Source: Betaproteobacteria bacterium
Lineage (GTDB): Bacteria; Pseudomonadota; Gammaproteobacteria; Burkholderiales; Methylophilaceae
Assembly (NCBI GenBank): GCA_009926035.1
Contig: RFPQ01000033.1
Location: 1-7,545, forward strand
Direction of reading: 5' to 3'
DNA: 7,545 nt
Under the pieces are notes generated by a model. The model was given only the letters and a program-made list of their open reading frames with translations, ran no database searches and was not told where the DNA came from. The translations under genes and the position numbers were made by a program. This document shows positions 1 to 5,493 of this stretch, piece by piece. Numbering within the stretch: the first letter of the stretch is position 1; every line of letters begins with the position of its first letter.

Positions 1-943
1 ATAACTTTTCACCATAAAAAATTGAGTTAGCCCCAGCTAAGAAAGCTAATGCTTGAATACCTTCGTGCATCGATTGTCTTCCTGCAGATAATCTTACATA
101 ACTTTTTGGCATCGTAATTCTTGCAACAGCAATCGTTCTCACAAACTCAAAAAGGTCGAGTGGTTCGGTTCCATGTAATGGTGTACCTTCTACCTGTGTC
201 AATAAATTAATCGGCACACTCTCGGGCTGCATTTCCATATTGGCAAGTTGCGCAATCAAACCTGCACGTTGAGATCTGCTCTCCCCCATACCTACTATGC
301 CGCCACAACATACATGAAGATCAGCTTCTCGAACGCGATCTAATGTATCAAGTCTGTCTTGATATACACGCGTTGAAATTACATCACCATAAAATTCAGG
401 TGCTGTATCTAAATTATGGTTGTAATAATCAAGCCCTGCTTCTTTTAGCATGTTAGCTTGCCCATCCTTTAACATGCCGAGGGTTGCGCAAGTTTCAAGT
501 CCCATTTTTTTAACTTCTTGAATCATTTCTAAGACGGGCTTTAAATCCTTATCCTTGGGACTTCTCCAAGCAGCGCCCATACAAAAACGGCTGGCGCCAG
601 CATCCTTTGCAGCCTTCGCAGCTTTAAGCACTTCATCAATCGGCATCATGGCTTCATTTTCTACATTGGTGTCATAGCGCGCAGATTGAGGGCAATAACC
701 ACAATCTTCTGAACATCCTCCTGTCTTAATAGACAAGAGCGTGCTTACTTGAACTTTATTAGAATCAAAATTTTCACGATGAATGGTTTGAGCCTTAAAC
801 ATAAGGTCACTAAAAGGTAGTGCATATAAAGCTTCAATTTCAGCAACTGACCAACGGTCTTTTGGGGAATTTTTTTGTTTTTTAGGGGATTTTTGTTCGA
901 ATTGAATGGGTTGCTGACTTAAATTAGGCTGCGATTCAATCAT
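1..943 (-). CDS. bioB: Biotin synthase BioB (C-terminus cut by window edge)
   Basis: Radical-SAM enzyme that inserts sulfur into dethiobiotin, the last step of biotin synthesis in the cytoplasm. The reading frame is open from an ATG at 943 to the window edge, giving 314 residues; by comparison with the roughly 346-residue E. coli protein as I remember it, about 55 residues are missing. Visible signatures are the radical-SAM cluster motif CSEDCGYC at residues 77-84 (Cys77, 81, 84), FCMGAAW, the NHNLDT motif, [11 protein letters not shown] with Cys212 as a likely second-cluster ligand, and YVRLSAGR, whose Arg284 matches the arginine that binds the [2Fe-2S] cluster in E. coli. Relative to E. coli there are about 24 extra N-terminal residues rich in Q, K, S and P, ahead of the conserved [12 protein letters not shown]. 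The ATG is preceded by AGGGA at suitable spacing, which supports this start. It is divergent from trmL. The family call is very secure. Confidence 0.97.
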   Translation of the reverse strand, partial: MIESQPNLSQQPIQFEQKSPKKQKNSPKDRWSVAEIEALYALPFSDLMFKAQTIHRENFDSNKVQVSTLLSIKTGGCSEDCGYCPQSARYDTNVENEAMMPIDEVLKAAKAAKDAGASRFCMGAAWRSPKDKDLKPVLEMIQEVKKMGLETCATLGMLKDGQANMLKEAGLDYYNHNLDTAPEFYGDVISTRVYQDRLDTLDRVREADLHVCCGGIVGMGESRSQRAGLIAQLANMEMQPESVPINLLTQVEGTPLHGTEPLDLFEFVRTIAVARITMPKSYVRLSAGRQSMHEGIQALAFLAGANSIFYGEKL

Positions 944-994
944 GATAAATCCCTATCTATATGATTTAGTTATTAAAATAGTCTTAAAAAGCAA

Positions 995-1026
995 TTGTTA
1001 AGTTATTCTACTATAATTTGTTACAA
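995..1026. promoter_or_regulatory. Candidate BirA-type biotin operator upstream of bioB
   Basis: The half-sites TTGTTAAGT (995-1003) and TTGTTACAA (1018-1026) form an imperfect inverted repeat separated by 14 bases. The known BirA operator consensus is TTGTAAACC, 14-16 bases, GGTTTACAA. Both outer ends fit (TTGT.AA on the left, TTACAA on the right), but the inner CC/GG positions do not. The element overlaps the putative bioB -10 and the start-side promoter region, as expected for a biotin repressor site. The match is imperfect and AT-rich sequence gives chance hits, so this is a hypothesis that depends on the genome encoding a BirA with a DNA-binding domain. Confidence 0.35.
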
Positions 1027-1033
1027 TTGTATA
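1005..1033 (-). promoter_or_regulatory. Putative sigma-70 promoter of bioB
   Basis: On the minus strand a -35-like TATACA (1033-1028, 4 of 6 consensus bases) lies 17 bases from a -10-like TAGAAT (1010-1005, 5 of 6). Transcription would start near 998, leaving a leader of about 55 nt before the bioB ATG. The spacing is ideal and the position lies within the candidate operator, but no transcript evidence is available. Confidence 0.35.
1012..1017 (+). promoter_or_regulatory. Perfect -10 hexamer, possible trmL promoter
   Basis: TATAAT stands 40 bases upstream of the trmL start. No convincing -35 is seen at 16-18 bases upstream (the bases there are AAGCAA or similar). It lies in the spacer of the candidate biotin operator, so if both are real trmL could share control with bioB. 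The only support is the hexamer match and its position. Confidence 0.25.
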
Positions 1034-1057
1034 AAAATTAATCAGTTGTTATATTTT

Positions 1058-1522
1058 ATGTTTTCTATAGCCCTTTTTGAACCTGAAATCCCTCCCAACA
1101 CTGGTAATATTATTAGGCTTTGCGCCAATACAGGCGCAGAACTTCTCTTAATTGAACCTTTAGGTTTTAGTTTGGATGATAAGCAGCTTGTGAGAGCGGG
1201 GCTTGATTATCATGAATATGCGTCAGTTAAAACTTATCCGGATTTTTCAGCATTTGAATCCCTTCATGGCGATGCTCGAATATTTGCTGTCACAACTAAA
1301 GGGAGTATGTCCTACCATGAGGTTTCATATCAAAAAGGGGATATCTTTTTATTTGGGCCTGAAACGCGAGGATTACCTGAATCGATTCGTAATCAATTTG
1401 ATGAAAATAAAAAAATAAGAATCCCTATGGTGGAAAATAGTAGGAGCTTAAATTTATCGAATGCAGCCGCGATTCTTTTATATGAAGCATGGCGGCAAAA
1501 TGGATTTAAATGTGGGGTTTAG
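1058..1522 (+). CDS. trmL: tRNA (cytidine/uridine-2'-O-)-methyltransferase TrmL
   Basis: SPOUT-family methyltransferase which, in E. coli, 2'-O-methylates the wobble base (position 34) of two tRNA-Leu isoacceptors using S-adenosylmethionine. The 154-residue product matches the family from end to end: PEIPPNTGNIIRLCANT at 9-25, FGPETRGLP at 99-107 and IRIPMVENSRSLNLSNA at 120-136. The last two form the trefoil-knot cofactor site. An in-frame TTG at 995 would add 21 residues (MLSYSTIICYN...) that do not resemble the family, so I place the start at the ATG at 1058, where MFSIALFEPEIP aligns with the E. coli N-terminus. No Shine-Dalgarno sequence is visible before this ATG. The stop is 3 nt from the gpsA stop on the other strand. 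Confidence 0.95.
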   Translation: MFSIALFEPEIPPNTGNIIRLCANTGAELLLIEPLGFSLDDKQLVRAGLDYHEYASVKTYPDFSAFESLHGDARIFAVTTKGSMSYHEVSYQKGDIFLFGPETRGLPESIRNQFDENKKIRIPMVENSRSLNLSNAAAILLYEAWRQNGFKCGV

Positions 1523-1525
1523 GAC

Positions 1526-2527
1526 TTAATGTGCTTCTGACTTTTGCTCGCGACCCAACAAGTCGATCACAGCTTCTTTAGGTGATTTACCAAAACTTAA
1601 TACTTGATTTACTTCATGCGTAATCGGCATAGATACATGAAGCGCTTTTGTTCGATTCACAACCTCTTTGGCTGTATAAACACCTTCAGCAACATGGCCT
1701 AAGCCCTTTAAAACTTCATCAATCTTTTGACCTTTAGCAAGCCTTAAACCAACTTCACGATTTCTTGAGTAGTCTCCGGTACAAGTCAAAATCAAATCGC
1801 CAGCGCCTGTAAGCCCCATGAAAGTATCTTTTTGACCGCCCAAACTCATACCAAAACGTGTAATCTCAGCTAAACCTCGGGTGATTAAAGCAGCTCTCGC
1901 GTTATTTCCAAATCCCATGCCATCTGAAATACCTGCAGCAATAGCGATTACATTTTTAAGTGCGCCCCCCACAGACACGCCAATCACATCCTGACTTGTA
2001 TAAACGCGTAAGTTATTCCCATGGATAATAGATGCTAAGCTTTGTGTAAATGCTTCGTCGGTTGCAGCTAAGGTGAGTGCGGTGGGTAGAGATCTTACAA
2101 GCTCAGCTGCAAAACTAGGGCCTGATAAAGCACCCCAATGTTGCCCTGTTCTTTTAGGGTCACCCAATTCTTCCATAGCAACTTCATGAGGCAGTTTTGC
2201 AGTCTCTGCTTCTAGGCCCTTATTTGCCCATATAACCGGCGCTTTATGATTTAAATATTTGATCTCTTTTAAAATAGCTCTAAAGCCAGAAGTAGGTACA
2301 ACCGATAAAATAAGTTCAGCATCATGAATCGCTTCGCTCAGATTATCTTCGAGCATCAATTGATCGTTAAAAGTAAAATCACCTAGATAAAGTGGGTTTG
2401 ATCTTGCTTTACGCATGCCAGATACGTGACCTGCATTTCTAGCCCATAGTGTAACGCGATGCTTTTGGCTGATTTGCATTGCCAAAGCCGTGCCCCATGC
2501 GCCCGCTCCTAAGACTGCGATCTTCAA
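1526..2527 (-). CDS. gpsA: Glycerol-3-phosphate dehydrogenase [NAD(P)+]
   Basis: Cytoplasmic enzyme that reduces dihydroxyacetone phosphate to sn-glycerol 3-phosphate, the backbone for phospholipids. The 333 residues are full length for the family. The N-terminal Rossmann fold begins with GAGAWG (7-12). NKGLE (102-106, Lys103), SGPSFA (135-140), GALKNV with the likely catalytic Lys191, and GLTGAGDLILTCT through SRN (238-256) are all present. The start codon is TTG: an in-frame TAA lies immediately upstream and no ATG or GTG would keep the MKIAVLGAG start. GGGGA about ten bases upstream can serve as ribosome binding site. Only 4 nt separate it from the preceding SH3-domain gene, so the two are probably cotranscribed and translationally coupled. 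Confidence 0.97.
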   Translation of the reverse strand: MKIAVLGAGAWGTALAMQISQKHRVTLWARNAGHVSGMRKARSNPLYLGDFTFNDQLMLEDNLSEAIHDAELILSVVPTSGFRAILKEIKYLNHKAPVIWANKGLEAETAKLPHEVAMEELGDPKRTGQHWGALSGPSFAAELVRSLPTALTLAATDEAFTQSLASIIHGNNLRVYTSQDVIGVSVGGALKNVIAIAAGISDGMGFGNNARAALITRGLAEITRFGMSLGGQKDTFMGLTGAGDLILTCTGDYSRNREVGLRLAKGQKIDEVLKGLGHVAEGVYTAKEVVNRTKALHVSMPITHEVNQVLSFGKSPKEAVIDLLGREQKSEAH

Positions 2528-2531
2528 TTAA

Positions 2532-2996
2532 TTAAATTCCCCATACCTGAGAGGTTTGGATGTATCCATCAAGATCTTGTTGATAGCGCACTTTAATCCA
2601 GCCATTGGCAATAAGAGGGTCTGAAAGTTCAATGACGACATCTTTTTCAATTGTAGCTACAAGCGCTGATTTAGATTCAGGGTCTTTGTATATATTTGCT
2701 TTATCTGCCTTCACAATCACCGTTCTTTTAGATTGTAAATTTTTTGATTCTACCCAACTTAGAGTGCCATAAGGATCTCTGACTTTAAGCCAGTCGCCAA
2801 GATTCACAATAATTTCTAAAGGATAGCCTTCGCCAACTAAATAAACTCTTTTAGTAGTGGCTGATGGCGCTTCATAGAGAATGGTTTTAGCAGATGCAAC
2901 AGATCGAAATTCTGCATAAGCAGATTGTGAAATGAAGCACACAATCCATACAAAAAAATAACTAAAAAAAAAGTTAGTTTTTTGTGCCAACCGCAT
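2532..2996 (-). CDS. Secreted protein with two bacterial SH3-like domains
   Basis: Uncharacterised exported protein of 154 residues. Residues 1-28 look like a signal peptide: a basic start (MRLAQK), a hydrophobic core FFFSYFFVWIVCFI and an AYA cleavage site at 26-28. The mature part has two SH3-like repeats, about 29-88 (ending GDWLKVRDPYGTLSWVESKNL) and 90-154 (ending GWIKVRYQQDLDGYIQTSQVW). The GxWxKVR...GxxxWV pattern is that of bacterial SH3 domains, which often bind cell-wall peptides. The role is therefore probably periplasmic and envelope-related, but the ligand is unknown. The frame is open upstream to 3038, yet that extension lies wholly within secB; the ATG at 2996 gives a clean signal peptide and overlaps the secB 3' end by 23 nt. 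A TTG at 2990 is an alternative start. A T9 run encodes Phe9-11. Confidence 0.85.
   Translation of the reverse strand: MRLAQKTNFFFSYFFVWIVCFISQSAYAEFRSVASAKTILYEAPSATTKRVYLVGEGYPLEIIVNLGDWLKVRDPYGTLSWVESKNLQSKRTVIVKADKANIYKDPESKSALVATIEKDVVIELSDPLIANGWIKVRYQQDLDGYIQTSQVWGI
2952..2983. repeat. Cluster of A/T homopolymers at the secB / SH3-gene junction
   Basis: Runs of A7 (2952-2958), A9 (2964-2972) and T6 (2978-2983) fall within 32 bases. On the minus strand they read A6, T9 and T7. The A6 ends the secB frame just before its stop, and T9 and T7 lie in the signal-peptide codons of the SH3-domain protein. A change of one base in the T9 would shift that protein's frame. Nearby AACTA/TAGTT could form only a weak 5-bp stem. 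Confidence 0.6.
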
Positions 2997-3498
2997 TACC
3001 CGCTGCCTGCTGCTTTTGTTGCATATAGAGCATTTCAAAATTAATTGGATTTAAGAGAACAGGGGAAAAGCCTGCCTTAATGACTAAATCTGAGATAGCT
3101 TCGCGTGCATATGGGAATAAAATATTAGGGCAAGTAATCGCGATAATCATTTCAAGATTTTCTTCTGGAATATTACGTAACGCGAAAATACCTGCTTGAG
3201 TCACTTCAATGAGAAAAGCTGTTTTATCAGCAATTTTTGATGTCACAGTAATTTTTAAAGCAACCTCAAAATACCCGTCAGCCAAAGGCTTGCCTGAATT
3301 ACCTAATTCAATAGCAATTTGGGGGGCTTCTCGTTGTGTGAATATTTCTGGAGAATTAGGCACTTCAACCGAAACATCTTTAAGAAAAAGTTTTTCAATA
3401 GCAAAACCAGGTTGCGCGCTTCCATTTGCTTGCGGATCAATTTTGACGCTTTTTTCTGCTTTAGTTGATTTGGGTGCTGCTTTCTTTTTTTCTGCCAT
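2974..3498 (-). CDS. secB: Protein-export chaperone SecB
   Basis: Cytosolic tetrameric chaperone that keeps preproteins unfolded and delivers them to SecA. Family signatures in the 174-residue product are FAIEKLFLKDVSVEVPNSP (about 32-50), TAFLIEVTQAGIF (93-105), CPNILFPYARE (123-133) and PVLLNPINFEMLY (146-158). The protein is longer than the 155-residue E. coli SecB: about 30 N-terminal residues, lysine-rich at first (MAEKKKAAPKSTKAEKSVK), precede the conserved core. TGGA about 8 bases before the ATG is a moderate ribosome binding site. It is second in the grxC-secB-SH3-gpsA cluster, and its last 23 nt overlap the start of the SH3-domain gene. An exported protein encoded next to an export chaperone is suggestive but not proof of a client relationship. 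Confidence 0.97.
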   Translation of the reverse strand: MAEKKKAAPKSTKAEKSVKIDPQANGSAQPGFAIEKLFLKDVSVEVPNSPEIFTQREAPQIAIELGNSGKPLADGYFEVALKITVTSKIADKTAFLIEVTQAGIFALRNIPEENLEMIIAITCPNILFPYAREAISDLVIKAGFSPVLLNPINFEMLYMQQKQQAAGNAVGTKN

Positions 3499-3556
3499 GT
3501 TATTTTCCAGTCACGCGAGCTTTAAAGCCGCTGTTATTTAATTAAACGAATACAGC

Positions 3557-3585
3557 ATTCTATCTTTTTATCGAGAATATTTAAA
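3557..3585 (-). promoter_or_regulatory. Putative promoter in the grxC-secB gap
   Basis: On the minus strand TTTAAA (3585-3580, 4 of 6 bases of the -35 consensus) is followed after 17 bases by TAGAAT (3562-3557, 5 of 6 of the -10). This would start transcription near 3550, about 50 nt ahead of secB. The 106-bp gap is long for this compact region, which fits an internal promoter. AT-rich DNA makes such matches common, so confidence is low. Confidence 0.3.
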
Positions 3586-3604
3586 TAAAATAAGGGGAAT
3601 CTTT

Positions 3605-3865
3605 CTAGGAAATTCCAAGAAGTGGATCGAGCTTGCCTTCAAGGTCAAGCGCTCTTAAATCATCAAACCCGCCCACATGGTATTCGTCAATGTAAATTTG
3701 CGGCACTGTGCGACGTCCAGTTTTTTCAATCATCTCTTCTAAAATAGCCGAATCTATGTCTACACGTATTTTTTTAATATCTGTAATCCCTTTCTTGGAA
3801 AAAAGCTTTTCAGCATTTAAACAATAAGGACAATACGCACTGGTATACATCTTAATTGATTTCAT
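3605..3865 (-). CDS. grxC: Glutaredoxin 3
   Basis: Small dithiol glutaredoxin of 86 residues that reduces protein and mixed disulfides using glutathione in the cytoplasm. The active site CPYC is at 12-15 after a beta strand (IKMYTSAY). The cis-proline motif TVPQIYI is at 53-59 and the glutathione-binding GGFDDL at 65-70. Length and both catalytic cysteines are typical of class I glutaredoxins. The start at 3865 matches the usual N-terminus; Met6 is an alternative that would remove most of the first strand. No strong Shine-Dalgarno sequence is visible. It heads the minus-strand cluster with secB and is divergent from gpmI. In E. coli a rhodanese gene (yibN) precedes grxC; it is not present here. 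Confidence 0.96.
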   Translation of the reverse strand: MKSIKMYTSAYCPYCLNAEKLFSKKGITDIKKIRVDIDSAILEEMIEKTGRRTVPQIYIDEYHVGGFDDLRALDLEGKLDPLLGIS

Positions 3866-3905
3866 AGGGCGCTCACGTTAAGGAGTGTGAAATTTGATGA
3901 CAAGC

Positions 3906-3913
3906 ATTATAAT
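3906..3913. promoter_or_regulatory. Palindromic -10 element shared by grxC and gpmI
   Basis: ATTATAAT reads as a perfect TATAAT on both strands (3908-3913 plus, 3911-3906 minus). It sits at the midpoint of the 86-bp gap between the two divergent genes and would give each a leader of about 32 nt. The -35 regions are poor on both sides (at best about 3 of 6: GTGTGA at 3885-3890 for gpmI, GTGGCT for grxC). A single symmetric -10 serving both directions is a known type of bacterial bidirectional promoter; its use here is inferred. Confidence 0.45.
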
Positions 3914-3951
3914 TCATTAATCTTTAAAGCCACATATACATACCTTCTACT

Positions 3952-5493
3952 ATGTTAAAAAAACCTGTATTACTTATCATCTTGGATGGCTTTGGACACC
4001 GAGAAGATGAAAACCATAATGCAATTAAAAATGCAAAAATGCCTCACTGGAATAGTTTGTGGGCTAAATATGCGCATAGCTTTATTAATGCCTCAGAGGA
4101 ATTTGTAGGCTTACCTCAAGGACAAATGGGTAATTCAGAAGTAGGTCATTTAAATATAGGTGCTGGTCGGATTGTTCAGCAAGATCTTGAAAGAATTAAT
4201 TCAAGTATCGCCTCAGGTGATTTTTTTAAAAATGCAGCACTGATCAACGCATTCAAATCAATTAAAGAAAAGGGGAAAGCCTTGCATCTTTTAGGTCTTT
4301 TTTCTGATGGCGGTGTTCATAGTCATTTAGATCACTTCTATGCCATATTAAAACTCGCGAAGCAATGTGATCTAAAAGATGTTTACGTTCATCCTTTCTT
4401 GGATGGTCGAGATACGCCACCTAAAAGCGCTTTGCAATATATCGAACAACTCGAATCTCATTTAAAAGACATAGGTATTGGTAAAATCGCTTCTATATCT
4501 GGTCGCTACTATGCGATGGATCGCGATAAACGTTGGCCGCGAATTGAGTTGGCCTATAACGCATTAACTATAGGATCTCCTATTCATGTTACAGATGCGC
4601 TTGATGCAATTCATGAAGGCTATCAAAGAGAGGAAACGGATGAGTTTATAAAGCCCACATCCATTCATGATGAAAATCAAAAAGCAGTCACCATCGAAGA
4701 TGGCGATGCAATTGTCTTTATGAATTATCGATCTGATCGTGCACGACAAATTACAGATGCACTTTTGCAAGACAACTTTAATGCTTTTGAACGTCAAAAG
4801 AAAATTAACATCAGTCACTATTTCACATTGACTCAGTACGATCAAAATGACAAAAAATCATTGGCTATTTTTAAACCGACATCAGTGAATAACTCATTTG
4901 GAGAATACATCTCGCAATTAGGCTTGAAACAATTGCGTATTGCGGAAACAGAAAAATATCCTCATGTCACATTTTTCTTTAACGGTGGCAATGAAACTAT
5001 CTATGAAGGTGAAGATCGTATTCTAGTGCCCTCCCCTCAAGTTGCGACTTATGATTTAAAACCTGAAATGAGCGCATTTGAAGTGGCAGAAAAGCTTACC
5101 GCTGCCATTCAAAGTAAAAAATATCACGCCATTATATGCAATTTTGCAAATGCTGATATGGTTGGTCATACAGGCAATCTTGATGCTGCAATTAAGGCAA
5201 TGGAAGCCCTTGATGCATGCATTGGCCAAGTAGTGAATGCAATGGAATCTATTGGTGGCGAAGTTATCATTACTGCAGACCATGGGAATGCAGAGCTCAT
5301 GGAAGATTACGAAAATAAACAAGTCCATACTCAACATACCACCAATGTGGTGCCTTTACTTTATGTAGGTCGTAAAGCGACAATTAGGCCTCACGGAAAA
5401 CTCTCTGATATTGCTCCTACCCTGCTTCATATCATGGGTGAAAAACAACCACCTGAGATGACAGGACAAAACTTAATTCAACTGAATGATTAA
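3952..5493 (+). CDS. gpmI: 2,3-bisphosphoglycerate-independent phosphoglycerate mutase
   Basis: Manganese-dependent enzyme that interconverts 3- and 2-phosphoglycerate in glycolysis and gluconeogenesis. The 513 residues are full length for this alkaline-phosphatase-superfamily enzyme. The catalytic residues can be placed: Asp12 (LDGFG), Ser62 in GNSEVGH, which carries the phosphate, His123 in GGVHSH, Arg153-Asp154 in DGRDTPP, Arg185 in SGRYYAMDRD, Arg260 and Arg263 in NYRSDRAR, Lys335 in ETEKYPH, Asp402 and His406 in NADMVGHTG, Asp443 and His444 in TADHGN, and His462 in QHTTN. No key residue is missing. The ATG has no obvious Shine-Dalgarno sequence. The gene overlaps envC by 8 nt. It is also known as gpmM or yibO in E. 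coli. Confidence 0.98.
   Translation: MLKKPVLLIILDGFGHREDENHNAIKNAKMPHWNSLWAKYAHSFINASEEFVGLPQGQMGNSEVGHLNIGAGRIVQQDLERINSSIASGDFFKNAALINAFKSIKEKGKALHLLGLFSDGGVHSHLDHFYAILKLAKQCDLKDVYVHPFLDGRDTPPKSALQYIEQLESHLKDIGIGKIASISGRYYAMDRDKRWPRIELAYNALTIGSPIHVTDALDAIHEGYQREETDEFIKPTSIHDENQKAVTIEDGDAIVFMNYRSDRARQITDALLQDNFNAFERQKKINISHYFTLTQYDQNDKKSLAIFKPTSVNNSFGEYISQLGLKQLRIAETEKYPHVTFFFNGGNETIYEGEDRILVPSPQVATYDLKPEMSAFEVAEKLTAAIQSKKYHAIICNFANADMVGHTGNLDAAIKAMEALDACIGQVVNAMESIGGEVIITADHGNAELMEDYENKQVHTQHTTNVVPLLYVGRKATIRPHGKLSDIAPTLLHIMGEKQPPEMTGQNLIQLND

Noticed and set aside
995..1057. Upstream TTG start that would lengthen TrmL by 21 residues
   Set aside because: The added residues do not resemble TrmL N-termini and overlap the candidate operator and promoter; the ATG at 1058 matches the family.
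3209..3541. Plus-strand open frame of 110 codons opposite secB
   Set aside because: It is antisense to a well-conserved SecB and has no recognisable domain or ribosome binding site.
3530..3556. Inverted repeat GCTGT/ACAGC around TTTAATTAAA ahead of secB
   Set aside because: A 5-bp stem with a 17-base loop is too weak to call a riboswitch or terminator and is easily found by chance.
3590..3614. Possible grxC terminator (GGAAT/ATTCC stem followed by T-rich sequence)
   Set aside because: The stem is only 5 bp and AT-rich with an 11-base loop, and the T-run is interrupted; not convincing as an intrinsic terminator.
4564..5337. Two antisense open frames of 93 codons each within gpmI (4564-4845 and 5056-5337)
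   Set aside because: They lie opposite a fully conserved gpmI, have cysteine-rich, low-sense translations typical of shadow frames, and show no start signals.
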